Shown here in pieces: positions 53,494-62,217 of a stretch of 64,000 nucleotides of DNA; positions within the stretch are counted from its first letter, which is position 1; each line of letters starts with the position of its first letter. A program made the translations under genes and the position numbers. Under the pieces are notes generated by a model that had not been told where the DNA came from, did not search any database, and saw only the letters and a program-made list of their open reading frames with translations. Where the stretch lies: the NCBI GenBank assembly GCA_018267825.1, contig JAFDXR010000006.1:20975-84974 (forward strand), in the 5' to 3' direction. The DNA comes from Bacteroidota bacterium. Its GTDB lineage: Bacteria > Bacteroidota > Bacteroidia > B-17B0 > Aurantibacillaceae.

Positions 53494-54255
53494 TCATTTC
53501 TCCCAGATTTTCCTTATCAACTTTAAAAGCTTTGGTGACTTGTCCTTTTTGAGTTCCTTCATTTTTTCAAGGTCTTCGACCGTGAGCTTTACTGCATTCG
53601 CCTCCAGCCATTCTCCGTATGTTGGTTGCTTTAAGTCAGCCCCACCCTTGTGTGGACTTTGCACATAGCCTTTAGGTGGTTTTGGTAATTTTTCCTCACA
53701 TTCGCCGGAACAGAGATTCGCTAATAATGGAAGTATATCAGTACCGACGCATAAACTAATCCATAGTTGATTTATATGTTCGTACGTCGTCTCCTTTTTG
53801 CAAACACTACATTTTACAGTCGCTCCGAAGTATCTCACAGGATTATGTGTCAGTCTCGGAAAACCCATTCTATTTTTGAAATTTCCATACAATGCCCGAG
53901 TACTTACTCTGCTGTCTTTCAGGTTCCGGCAATTTGTGATTTCATATGGAAACCAGTGCAAGTCGTACGAAGTATATGGGTCAAAATACTCTAAAGACTC
54001 CATTTCTCCAATCTCTGGTGGAATACGCTTTAACTTACTGCCATAAAGCCAGAGTTTTTTGACTTTTTTAAGTTTTGAAATTGTTTCAGGCAGAGTATGT
54101 ATTTGGGAGAATAAGTCTGGCCCGAGCTCCTCTAAGGGTGAGAACTCTTCGCGATTTTCTAATGCTACCTTGTCAACATAGTCACAAAGCCTTTTCCAGG
54201 CGACAGAATTTCTGTCTTGTACATCATTTTCTATCCTGGATATCCTGTTGTTCAT
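53494..54255 (-). CDS. Leucine-rich-repeat protein
   Basis: A 253-residue protein with about three leucine-rich repeats at residues ~50-115 (LPETISKLKKVKKLWLYGSK, then LKRIPPEIGEMESLEYF). Two Cys pairs in the middle (VKCSVCKKE and CSGECEEK) could bind zinc. The C-terminus is basic and helical (KKDKSPKLLKLIRKIWEK). There is no signal peptide, so it is probably a cytoplasmic protein-binding factor. It lies in the S1-R2 interval with one other small gene. Confidence 0.7.
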   Translation of the reverse strand: MNNRISRIENDVQDRNSVAWKRLCDYVDKVALENREEFSPLEELGPDLFSQIHTLPETISKLKKVKKLWLYGSKLKRIPPEIGEMESLEYFDPYTSYDLHWFPYEITNCRNLKDSRVSTRALYGNFKNRMGFPRLTHNPVRYFGATVKCSVCKKETTYEHINQLWISLCVGTDILPLLANLCSGECEEKLPKPPKGYVQSPHKGGADLKQPTYGEWLEANAVKLTVEDLEKMKELKKDKSPKLLKLIRKIWEK

Positions 54256-54281
54256 ATTATTCGCGAATTGCCTCTGTGTCT

Positions 54282-54305
54282 GACACTAATGTTTTACAGC
54301 CGGCG
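54282..54305 (-). repeat. Short truncated R-type end J3
   Basis: GACACTAATGTTTTACAGCC on the + strand closely matches the left end of R2 (TACTAACGTTTTGCAGCT). It lies between two minus genes 51 bases apart and may be a shortened cassette junction. Confidence 0.35.
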
Positions 54306-54306
54306 T

Positions 54307-54897
54307 TTAATTAACGCCTGTATATATGAGCTTAATGTAATACTTATTTTTGTCGTGTACACTTTTTGCTATTTCGATTTCAGGATACTTTTTGTCGCCC
54401 GATATTTTGAATATCTTCCCATTTTCAGGTATTGTATCATGCCCACGATTAGGAATATAAGAACTTACGGTAGATGAAATTATTGATTTCAATTTGTAAT
54501 CCTTGGAAAGTACTTTTTCTAAAGTGTCGAATTCCGCATTTTTCAAGTCATTATTTTTAAAATAAAATGTTAATTCCAGTTTTTTCAACATGGGATCTTC
54601 TTTTGATTTGTTACGATAATAGAACCACGACAGAAGATTTATATTGATGTCCGCTGAGTCAGCAAACTCTATGTAAGTATTTGGCTTATCAATTTTCGCC
54701 TCAACATGTCTTATGTAAAAAAAACTCTTTTCGCTGCCTGTCATTATAAAGTTTTTGTCGAGCAACATTTTGTTCTTAATGATGTGAATGCTTTTATCGA
54801 GAGGCAAATTGTAAAAAAGAAAATCAATATCAAGTCTATTTGTCTTGGAGAAACCAAGAAAAAACAAAGCAAATATGATTATTATTAGTCGCGTCAT
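54307..54897 (-). CDS. Small exported or membrane-anchored unknown protein
   Basis: A 196-residue protein with an N-terminal hydrophobic segment (MTRLIIIIFALFFLGFSK) acting as signal or anchor. The remainder is charged and rich in Lys, Asp and Ile; no family recognised. The ATG is 11 bases from the R2 element. Confidence 0.6.
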   Translation of the reverse strand: MTRLIIIIFALFFLGFSKTNRLDIDFLFYNLPLDKSIHIIKNKMLLDKNFIMTGSEKSFFYIRHVEAKIDKPNTYIEFADSADININLLSWFYYRNKSKEDPMLKKLELTFYFKNNDLKNAEFDTLEKVLSKDYKLKSIISSTVSSYIPNRGHDTIPENGKIFKISGDKKYPEIEIAKSVHDKNKYYIKLIYTGVN

Positions 54898-54907
54898 AGA
54901 CCTGCTA

Positions 54908-55035
54908 CTAACGTTTTGCAGCTACCCGAAGGTGGCGATTTCGAAGCGATTCACTGTAAACCAAGCAGAAACTTTGACAGAAGTACAAAGCTTGATTTAA
55001 CCACTGAACCGCCACTTTTGGGTAGGTGCTGTTAG
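54908..55035. repeat. R element copy 2 (attC-like, 128 bp)
   Basis: The clearest copy. Arms: CTAAC (54908-54912) and GTTAG (55031-55035) at the tips, CTACCC and GGGTAG inside, then GGTGGCG and CGCCAC. The centre GATTTCGAAGC ... CTTGATTTAACCACTGAA is about 80% like R3 by eye. The size matches Vibrio-type attC repeats. The right-hand box reads GTTAGCACTC, complementary to GAGTGCTAAC next to S2 at the other end of the same gene. Confidence 0.75.
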
Positions 55036-55045
55036 CACTCGTTTT

Positions 55046-57097
55046 TTAATCTATTTTCAACTTTTCAAATAATATTCTATTCCTTTTCCTTGCATCTTCG
55101 AGCACTTTTTCAAATGGCATAACTTCAAAGTATGCAGAGTAGTGTTTGCTTTTAACCTTAAACCAACCTTGTCCGTCAGGAGTCTGCTCAAATTCTCGCC
55201 TCTCTAAAATTTTCAAAAGAGAAGGTTTAATGTCACAAATTATGTATACATAGAATGGTGTTTTATTTGTAACCTCAACAGTTCTTCCATTTCGTCCGGT
55301 TACTTTTCCCTCTAACAAAAGCTCTATGTATTTTTCTGACTGTTCAATTGGATTTTTTTTGTCATTGTAATCTTGATAATCGTCTCTTTGTGGCTTTTTG
55401 AATTCTACAATAGTGAATGAATTATGTGGTTTTATTTTTGAGTCTGAAAAAGCAAACGCTTCATTGTAAATTAACAAATCACTTCTCTCATTTTCAGTTG
55501 ATGATACTTGAGGTGTACTATTGAAAGTCTTGTCAGAAGCCAAAAACGAATGGTATGAAAGTCTTTCGTCTATTAGCCAAAGGTTTTGCTTATCATAAGG
55601 AACCTCATCAGAGGTTGACCTAATTGGGAAAAATACTGAATGTATCAAATCTTCATTTTCAAATTTTCCATCTTCATTGGATTCAATCAATTCTTCTAAA
55701 AGTTCAATTACTGTTTTTCTATGAACTACATATCTTGCTAAATCTGATTTACCAATTTCATTAAAGTCATTTACAAATTTCTCATACTTCTTAACATAAT
55801 CCTCTCTACTTGTAATGTCTTTGTTTTCAGATAGAAGTTTATTCTTTTCTTCTTTTACTTCAAGTCGCCAATTAGCTTCAATTTTGTAGAGTTCAATGTC
55901 TAGTTCCTCTTTTGTTAAGTTCGGTGGTAATTTCTTCACTTCCTCCGATTTGAATGTTAAAGTGCTCCTGTATTGCGGTAATTCATCATAAACTATTGGT
56001 TTATAAGCTTCAATTTTAACCTCACGAACACTTCCCAAGTAATCAGCCAATAAACCTTCAATGCAATTGATTGAGGCTCTTCTAATTTTTGACAAATTCA
56101 TGTCTACCGATTCCTTTTCATTATCCTCATCATCTTCTTCATCAGGGAATATGAAGCCAATTCTTTCAGTATCTACATTTGCATCAAGCAATTCACTTAC
56201 AACATGTGCTTGATAGAAAAATTTAAAGTCATCTTCTTCAATAGGTTTTTTTCCTAAGTCAACAAGTTTTGAATATAATCCTTCAGTTATTACACTTCTA
56301 TTATGAGCACAAAAGTGCAGTTTATGACTCTGGAATTCACTTGATTTTGTCAAGAACAAATCAAATTTATTATCGCCAATGTAGAAATCTCCAGATTTTA
56401 CCTCTGACTTAAATTCTGTCTTAAATAAATTACTTAAGTTAATTTCAATATTGTTTTGGTTTCGTAATATTATTTGTGGTATCGTTTCTCTAATAAAATA
56501 AAGTTGAAAATGTGATACTATTTCTCTTCCAATTTCTGCTAATCCTTTCGGTAAATGCTTTTGATATTCTTCCTTAATACCACTTAGTTTAATTGTTGTT
56601 CCATTTTTAATTCCATTTGGTTTTGGGTTGGAAAAGTTTGTAAAGCCTTCTTTGGTCGGCTTAAAATCAAACTGAATTGATTTTGTTTCTTTGTTTTCGA
56701 TAAAGAAGCTTTTTATGTTAAGTTCTTTATAGGCTTTTAGACAAACAAAACGACCTACGCCCTTTCCACCAATCTCAATTTTATGGTCTGTGTCTGCTTC
56801 AACAAATGCATCTAAATTTTCTTTATCTAAGCCAATACCATTGTCTGTAACTATGAAGGTATTAATTGGATAAATATCTATATTTTCAAGTCCAGCTAAG
56901 GTGTCGTGTTGTCCGTTACGAATACAATCAATTATTATTTTACCATCTTTGGACGAAATGACATTCTTCTGCTGAGCTTCCTCAATAGAATGGATAGAAT
57001 TACTAATTAATTCAAAAAGTGGAAGCAATGGCTTCGTTTTGGGAAGCCTTGTATTTCTCACTTTATTGGCAATGTTTGAAGTCGGAGTGAATATCAT
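55046..57097 (-). CDS. GHKL ATPase fused to PD-(D/E)xK-like nuclease, candidate defence gene
   Basis: About 683 residues from the ATG at 57097 (a TTG at 57112 is possible). The N-terminal ATPase domain has the N box (LFELISNSIHSIEEA), G1 box (FIVTDNGIGLD) and G2 box (IGGKGVGRF), as in MutL, Hsp90 and MORC proteins. The middle has an acidic stretch (FPDEEDDEDNEKE) and coiled coil. The C-terminal part has RSDLLIYNEAFAF, then FTIVEFKKPQRDD, a nuclease-like D...ExK arrangement. Prokaryotic MORC-like ATPases are known next to restriction genes, so a DNA-cutting defence role is likely but unproven. It sits alone between S2 and R2. Confidence 0.72.
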   Translation of the reverse strand: MIFTPTSNIANKVRNTRLPKTKPLLPLFELISNSIHSIEEAQQKNVISSKDGKIIIDCIRNGQHDTLAGLENIDIYPINTFIVTDNGIGLDKENLDAFVEADTDHKIEIGGKGVGRFVCLKAYKELNIKSFFIENKETKSIQFDFKPTKEGFTNFSNPKPNGIKNGTTIKLSGIKEEYQKHLPKGLAEIGREIVSHFQLYFIRETIPQIILRNQNNIEINLSNLFKTEFKSEVKSGDFYIGDNKFDLFLTKSSEFQSHKLHFCAHNRSVITEGLYSKLVDLGKKPIEEDDFKFFYQAHVVSELLDANVDTERIGFIFPDEEDDEDNEKESVDMNLSKIRRASINCIEGLLADYLGSVREVKIEAYKPIVYDELPQYRSTLTFKSEEVKKLPPNLTKEELDIELYKIEANWRLEVKEEKNKLLSENKDITSREDYVKKYEKFVNDFNEIGKSDLARYVVHRKTVIELLEELIESNEDGKFENEDLIHSVFFPIRSTSDEVPYDKQNLWLIDERLSYHSFLASDKTFNSTPQVSSTENERSDLLIYNEAFAFSDSKIKPHNSFTIVEFKKPQRDDYQDYNDKKNPIEQSEKYIELLLEGKVTGRNGRTVEVTNKTPFYVYIICDIKPSLLKILERREFEQTPDGQGWFKVKSKHYSAYFEVMPFEKVLEDARKRNRILFEKLKID

Positions 57098-57154
57098 TAT
57101 GCTTTTTTTCAATGTCTTTGTTAGTAGTTACAATGTCTCTCTAAAATGAGTGCT

Positions 57155-57313
57155 AACTTCTCGCTATGCACTATTTAGTTCCACATATCTGGCGATTATC
57201 AGAGAGATATGCGGAATTGAGCCATATCATAAAGATATGCATCCGAATTAAAACAGGAGTGGGTATAATTACCTATTTTGATGCCCCGCGTTCAAAAATC
57301 CCGGAAAATACCC
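57155..57313. repeat. S element copy 2, extended form
   Basis: The S core spans 57155-57281 and continues TGCCCCGCGTTC ... CCCGGAAAATACCC, as in S3. Two hairpins are visible: CATATC-ATAAA-GATATG (57223-57239), and TTCCACATATCT with AGATATGCGGAA (57179-57190, 57205-57216, one G-T-type mismatch). The following bases to ~57420 include GAATGGTTTTGTCCGGGGG, also present in the 21 bp repeat array at the window end. Confidence 0.85.
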
Positions 57314-57432
57314 GATGCTGCCAGGGGCTGAGTGGCCGTTTCCGGGGAAAAAGGACTGCTGAGGCCGACAGAATGGTTTTGTCCGGGGGAATGGTGCAAA
57401 CGAAAACAAAACTGGCTGATGCAGCAGAAGGC

Positions 57433-58167
57433 TCACTTTCTGTATGTTTTCAATTTTTTGATGTCAAACTTCGCATTTCTATGAATTGTTATCTCACTTT
57501 CTTCATAATAACACTTCCATGTATGCGCGTCGGAAATAGAATTGTAGTCAGGTTTTTTAGAAATGAGTATTAGAGTTGAATCACTACTTCTCCTGGAGTA
57601 AACAAGATCATAGATCAAGTCAGAGTATTTAGGATTACCCATAATGCTATCGGTGGCTGTAGATCTGCCAATGGGCGCTCTTCCAATTTCTCCCCGTGCA
57701 CCAATTTGTATAATATTTTTGACCTCCCCATCCTCTCCAAAAAGAACCATTTCTAAATGCATGAGACCCATTTTTTCGCGTTTAATCAAAACTATTGGAA
57801 AAAAATGATTGATTGGTCGGTCGATGGAGTAATAGTAATAGGTATTGATATCTTGATCAAAAATCCAAGTGCTTTTTGGGGAAACTTTTTGAAAGCTATG
57901 AATTTTCTTCAAAAGGAAGGTATCAATATGCCTCAACCCAATTCCTCCAGCGTAGGAGGAGTCAATATTGTACACATCAATGGCATGATACCGAAACTTG
58001 TTCATGACAGGCATAAAATTATCTTTCAGCTTTTTGGGCCATGTATTTTCTATGATGCTATCATTCGTTAACTGATTCGCGGTCGTTAGCCGCTGTCTGT
58101 AGCCCATTGAACTATTGAGCAAGTATGTAGTCAGCAGGACCGTTAGTATTTTCAATGTTGTTTTCAA
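57433..58167 (-). CDS. Exported unknown protein
   Basis: A 244-residue protein starting at TTG, with a signal peptide-like N-terminus (MKTTLKILTVLLTTYLLNSS). The mature part is basic, rich in Tyr and Ile (INTYYYYSIDRP) and shows no known domain. It lies between the short site J4 and the S2 extension. The start is uncertain because the next in-frame ATG (58107) would remove the leader. Confidence 0.55.
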   Translation of the reverse strand: MKTTLKILTVLLTTYLLNSSMGYRQRLTTANQLTNDSIIENTWPKKLKDNFMPVMNKFRYHAIDVYNIDSSYAGGIGLRHIDTFLLKKIHSFQKVSPKSTWIFDQDINTYYYYSIDRPINHFFPIVLIKREKMGLMHLEMVLFGEDGEVKNIIQIGARGEIGRAPIGRSTATDSIMGNPKYSDLIYDLVYSRRSSDSTLILISKKPDYNSISDAHTWKCYYEESEITIHRNAKFDIKKLKTYRK

Positions 58168-58285
58168 GATTATGGCATATGTGTTTCTGGCACATATAGT
58201 TTTGTGCCGTTTTTTTTAAAACCTTAAACGGTCCGTCGCCACACTGTTTATCTTAATGGCTTCAATGTTTTTATGAGCGATGCCC

Positions 58286-58315
58286 GCCCACTAACGCAAA
58301 ACCCGTGTCAGCCCC
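58286..58315 (-). repeat. Short attC-like site J4
   Basis: + strand GCCCACTAAC-GCAAAACCCGT-GTCAGCCCC, the same family as J1. It begins 3 bases past the stop codon of the 131-residue protein gene. On the minus strand, GGGGCTGAC is nearly complementary to TTGGCCCC at the other end of the same two-gene unit, next to R3. Confidence 0.5.
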
Positions 58316-58317
58316 GG

Positions 58318-58713
58318 TTATTTATTTTCCGTTGGATTAATTTTCAAGTCTAACACTTCAATCACTTCACAGTCGGCCGAAACCATTGCCCCCTCCCTAA
58401 AATATCCTTTCACACCAATTTTGATTCTGTCATAATGCGAAGGTCTCATCTCATTGTTTACAATCCACATTCTTGCGGTGCCCTGATTGGGAACTGATTT
58501 ATCACTACACAATAATACATTTCCTTCACTGTCTTCAAATTCCGGCCAAATTATATACATTGTGTTTTCTGCATCGCCAACAAATGAAAAGTCAGAACGA
58601 ATTCCCTGATAAGGCTCTCCGGTTTTCCTGCCGCCATCTTCAGGACTCCTGAATTTGTATTTTACTCTGAAATCCGCTTTATGGCCTAATCGCTTTTGGT
58701 AGGGTTCGTGCAT
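58318..58713 (-). CDS. Unknown 131-residue beta-rich protein
   Basis: No family is certain. The pattern YDRIKIGVKGYFREGAMVSA, then CEVIEVL, and the all-beta profile recall a translation-factor-like small barrel, but this is only a resemblance. It has no export signal. The start overlaps the preceding gene by one base, so the two are co-translated and probably form one cassette ending at J4. Confidence 0.6.
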   Translation of the reverse strand: MHEPYQKRLGHKADFRVKYKFRSPEDGGRKTGEPYQGIRSDFSFVGDAENTMYIIWPEFEDSEGNVLLCSDKSVPNQGTARMWIVNNEMRPSHYDRIKIGVKGYFREGAMVSADCEVIEVLDLKINPTENK

Positions 58714-58982
58714 TACTTTGATTTTAGTCTCTTAATTTCAGCAATTAGTTTCGGAATATCCTGTCTCGCGTGTGCAATAAAGTCCTGGTCAGCGGTCGTT
58801 GCACCTGTCAGGTAAATGTCCTCACCTCTTTTATCACTCCAAACGTCTTCACCATCAGGAATTCCGGTCATTATAAAACTGCCTCCGCTCTCAATATCAC
58901 GCCCTTCGACCAATGATTTCAATGGTCCCGGTGTTGTCAGTTTATAGCGGTCTTCTATCTCCTTAATCTCGTTGTCTGTCAT
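58713..58982 (-). CDS. Unknown 89-residue protein
   Basis: Starts at the ATG at 58982 (MTDNEIKEIEDRYKLTTPGP); the longer frame to 59003 starts at TTG inside R3. It ends with AHARQDIPKLIAEIKRLKSK, a helical tail seen in many small phage and plasmid proteins of unknown role. It overlaps the next gene by one base. Its ATG lies 18 bases from the R3 element. Confidence 0.6.
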   Translation of the reverse strand: MTDNEIKEIEDRYKLTTPGPLKSLVEGRDIESGGSFIMTGIPDGEDVWSDKRGEDIYLTGATTADQDFIAHARQDIPKLIAEIKRLKSK

Positions 58983-58999
58983 GTCGTCTATGATTGGGG

Positions 59000-59128
59000 C
59001 CAAGGTTTTGCGGCTACCCGAAGGTGACGATTTCGGAGCACTTCACTGTCAACCAAGCACAAATGTTGATAGAAGCACGACACTTGATTTAACCACGTCG
59101 TCCCCCATTGCGGCAAACGGCTGTTGGT
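59000..59128. repeat. R element copy 3 (attC-like, 129 bp)
   Basis: Left end CCAAGGTTTTGCGGCTACCC and right end GCGGCAAACGGCTGTTGG form the arms. The centre GATTTCGGAGCACTTCACTG ... CTTGATTTAACCAC is clearly homologous to R2. The right-hand box GTTGGTGGC is complementary to GCCACCAAC next to S3 at the other end of the HerA-DUF4297 module. Confidence 0.75.
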
Positions 59129-59153
59129 GGCTGCCGTTTCTTTTCTTTCGTAT

Positions 59154-60938
59154 TCAATCTTCCTTTTTCCATCGTTTTATTACGTCACCAAATTCTACCT
59201 CTTTCCAATCTGTTTGCCACTCGTCTTGGAAATTGATTGATTGTGATTTCGGTTCTGGATTTGGTTTGTCAAGTTTTACAGTAGTTGGAATTAGTGCTGC
59301 ATCACCAACGATTAAACATTCTCCTTGGCCTAAATTTGGAAGAATGTCTGCAATTGCGTTTGAATTATCAGGCATTAATGCTTTAACATAATTTTGGTCG
59401 TTTACATTTGTCAAACGTAATGAAATGAAATTATTACATTGAGAAAAAATAGTCTCTGAAACTTCGGAAGGTCTTTGACTAACTACCATTAAACTTAATC
59501 CATATTTCCTACCTTCTTTTGCAATTCGCTCGATTGATTTTTTAGAAGCATTATATTCTGCTCCACCTGATTTAGGAATGTAATTATGTGCCTCTTCGCA
59601 AACAATCATAAATGGAATATCATTTAGTTTGTCACCTTTATGCTTGAGTTTTGAGTAGTGAAAAGCAAAATCAAATACAAGTCTTGAAATTAAACTTACA
59701 GTAATGCTAAGTACTTCAAATGGAATACCGCTCAAGTCAATTATTGTAATATTAGCCTTGTCAATATAGCCTAGAAACTGTTTTAGTAATTCCTCGAAAT
59801 CGTCTGTTTCAAAATCTGTGCCTTTTGAATTTTTAGGATTCATAATGAATTTCAATCGCTTGTCAGCAAGTTTAGTTTCTAACCTTGAAACAAATCTGTC
59901 AAACTCACCATTGAATCCACCAGACTTTGATACTTTAACCCCTATAACATCATGTTTACTGTTACCGGTAGATTCTTCAAAATTCATTAAAGTCCACAAC
60001 TTATTGTTATCAAACTCTATTCTTGATGAAATGGGTAAAGTTGCAAAGTATGTTTTGCCTCCATCGCTATAAACAGTCAGATTATTAATGTTGCTGATGT
60101 AGTTAAATACTTCTTGGATACTAAAATAAACAGGTGTGTCATATGTAACCTTATCTTTCAGTATAGGATTATGTCTTTCTTTATTGAGAATAACAGCTTT
60201 TTTAAACTGAGAAACCTGGTTATGATGATTCATTTCGTTTCCTTCAATAAAAAGTGATTCCAACTCTGCTGAATTCATTAACCAATAAGGCAGTTTCAAT
60301 GTGTCTACATCTAAGACGTTTAGTGTAAAATTTTCTTTTTTATCAAGGTCAAATGCTGATTTATATTCAGAGTGAATATCAAATATTATAATGTGAGAAT
60401 TTTTTTGTTGAATATTGTTGATGTTTCTATTATTTGAAATGCCAGCTACATCTTGAAGTATTTTAGCTACTGTACACGATTTTCCAGAGCCAGTAGAGCC
60501 AACCAAGGCGATGTGTTTACTGAAAAATTTATTGGCATCAATTTTAAAATCAATTTTATTCTGAACAAGTTTTCCAAAGGGAAAGTTAAACTCTTTGTTT
60601 GAATTAAAAATCAGGTCTAATGAACTTTTCTCTATAACTGATACTGGTTCGGTTGGGCTTGGAATTAGTGAAGCACCTCTCGTGAATTTTCCATCTTCGA
60701 TGTATCCAATAGGTTGTGTAGATAAAATGAATTTTATACTTGAATCATTTGAAACTGTTGATTTAATATTTTGAATCAAACTTATAACAATGTTCAAGTT
60801 TCCATCTGAAATTTCCACATATTTACCAATTTGAAGCTCCTTTTTATTTTCTTCAAAAATCTTTTCATCTTTTATCCCAACTTGGATAATACTAGGTGAA
60901 CTTTCTAAAACAGTTCCAATTTCTTTTTCTTTGCTCAT
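59154..60938 (-). CDS. herA: HerA-family ATPase of a HerA-DUF4297 defence system
   Basis: A 594-residue FtsK/HerA-type ATPase. It has an N-terminal barrel (residues ~5-100), Walker A GSTGSGKS (147-154) and Walker B FMIVCEEAH (about 443-451). A late ISLRLTNVNDQNYVKALMPD region is typical of HerA. HerA proteins form hexamers that translocate DNA with a partner nuclease. Its start overlaps the stop of the DUF4297-like gene by 4 bases (ATGA), the known arrangement of the DUF4297-HerA anti-phage system. The two genes lie together between R3 and S3. Confidence 0.88.
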   Translation of the reverse strand: MSKEKEIGTVLESSPSIIQVGIKDEKIFEENKKELQIGKYVEISDGNLNIVISLIQNIKSTVSNDSSIKFILSTQPIGYIEDGKFTRGASLIPSPTEPVSVIEKSSLDLIFNSNKEFNFPFGKLVQNKIDFKIDANKFFSKHIALVGSTGSGKSCTVAKILQDVAGISNNRNINNIQQKNSHIIIFDIHSEYKSAFDLDKKENFTLNVLDVDTLKLPYWLMNSAELESLFIEGNEMNHHNQVSQFKKAVILNKERHNPILKDKVTYDTPVYFSIQEVFNYISNINNLTVYSDGGKTYFATLPISSRIEFDNNKLWTLMNFEESTGNSKHDVIGVKVSKSGGFNGEFDRFVSRLETKLADKRLKFIMNPKNSKGTDFETDDFEELLKQFLGYIDKANITIIDLSGIPFEVLSITVSLISRLVFDFAFHYSKLKHKGDKLNDIPFMIVCEEAHNYIPKSGGAEYNASKKSIERIAKEGRKYGLSLMVVSQRPSEVSETIFSQCNNFISLRLTNVNDQNYVKALMPDNSNAIADILPNLGQGECLIVGDAALIPTTVKLDKPNPEPKSQSINFQDEWQTDWKEVEFGDVIKRWKKED

Positions 60939-62140
60939 ATGCTATTTGTTAATGATAGAAGATACTTTATCTCAGCAACTTCTGTAGTTTCAATTCTTTC
61001 AATAGTTGTGTCTTTTAATGATTTTTCAAAATCAAAATCTTTGTCAGAAATGATAAATAAATCATCAAATTTTGCTTTTAATAATACTTTCTCAAAGTCT
61101 GCATTATGGGAACAAAGTCTGACCTTAAATTCTGTTTTGGATTCTTTTATCTCTTTAAGTGGTTTTCGTAAAAAATGTGCTGCATCAAATTCGCCTGCGA
61201 TTAACCCTCTTTCTACTGATATGCTTTTTGAGTTTAACCTTTTCCAAATATCATTTATAGTAACATCATCTGAAATTATGCTAATTAAGGGGCTTTGATG
61301 TAACTTTATTTTGCTATTATACTTATTTACAAATTCTTCAATTAATTGAACAGATTTTGAACTGAAATCTTTAATGAATTCTGAATCTAAAACAATTACT
61401 CTTTCTCTTAGGTTTTTATTGAGATTTTCTCGCAATTGCTCTCTTCGCTTTTTTAATAGCTTTTCAAATGATTGTAATTCCTTTGTCCATCTGCTTATTG
61501 CAGTCTTCTTTTTCTCCTTTAAGTTTGCAACAAAATCACTCTTAGTAATTTTCCTTTCGGCTTCATTATGTTTTATGCTTAGTTCTGCAATTCTATGAAT
61601 TGCATTCGGAAAGAAGATTTCTTCTGCATCTTCTGTACTAAAGCCCTCTTTGGATAATGCGACAACTACAGCTTTTTGAGAATCTTCCAATGAAGCTCCA
61701 TATTCCATTTCAAAACGTTCAATAAACCCATCGGTGTCTTTAAAGCTGGTAAGTTCCGCTATGTATTTTTTTAAATTTTTGTCCTCTGTTCCAAGTATTG
61801 TTTTTATGTCAGTTTTAGTAAGAGTCACTTTGTCGCCAACAGTTTCATTAGGAAAGTGTGCATAAAGGCGATATTTGATTTTACTCGTGGGATTCTTTTG
61901 GAAATGACACATCATTTGTAGAACAGGTTTATAAATTGCAGATAATGTGAACTTGTCCTTACCCTCGTGATATTTGCACTGAATAGCTTCAATTCCTATT
62001 GGTGTCAAAACATCAATATCTTCAATAACCCCTTCGGCAACAATTTCAGTTTTTGGGTCAGATGATTCAAGTATTGTTTGAAGCGTTATTATGAATTGAT
62101 AAATAAAGCCTTGAATTGTATAATCTGCTGTTCTACTCAT
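60935..62140 (-). CDS. DUF4297-like nuclease of a HerA-DUF4297 defence system
   Basis: A 401-residue protein with an N-terminal nuclease-type domain: YQFIITLQTILESSDPKTEI, an Asp in VIEDIDVLTP (Asp41/Asp43), and the QxK of GIEAIQCKYHEG (Gln54, Lys56), as in DUF4297/Cap4-type nucleases. The centre is a long charged coiled region (EKLLKKRREQLRENLNKNL), and the C-terminus is of unknown role. It is the first gene of the pair with HerA. In described systems the nuclease and HerA assemble into one complex that degrades DNA on phage infection. Confidence 0.82.
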   Translation of the reverse strand: MSRTADYTIQGFIYQFIITLQTILESSDPKTEIVAEGVIEDIDVLTPIGIEAIQCKYHEGKDKFTLSAIYKPVLQMMCHFQKNPTSKIKYRLYAHFPNETVGDKVTLTKTDIKTILGTEDKNLKKYIAELTSFKDTDGFIERFEMEYGASLEDSQKAVVVALSKEGFSTEDAEEIFFPNAIHRIAELSIKHNEAERKITKSDFVANLKEKKKTAISRWTKELQSFEKLLKKRREQLRENLNKNLRERVIVLDSEFIKDFSSKSVQLIEEFVNKYNSKIKLHQSPLISIISDDVTINDIWKRLNSKSISVERGLIAGEFDAAHFLRKPLKEIKESKTEFKVRLCSHNADFEKVLLKAKFDDLFIISDKDFDFEKSLKDTTIERIETTEVAEIKYLLSLTNSI

Positions 62141-62217
62141 TAATTTTCTGCTTTTTGGCTTAATTGATTTTTTAATTTGTCTCTTGGTTTATGTGGTGTC
62201 GTCTTACGGTTGCCACC

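Noticed and set aside
57166..57573. A 135-residue + frame across S2
   Set aside because: It runs through a repeat and the tail of a minus gene; the same DNA at S1 and S3 does not keep the frame.
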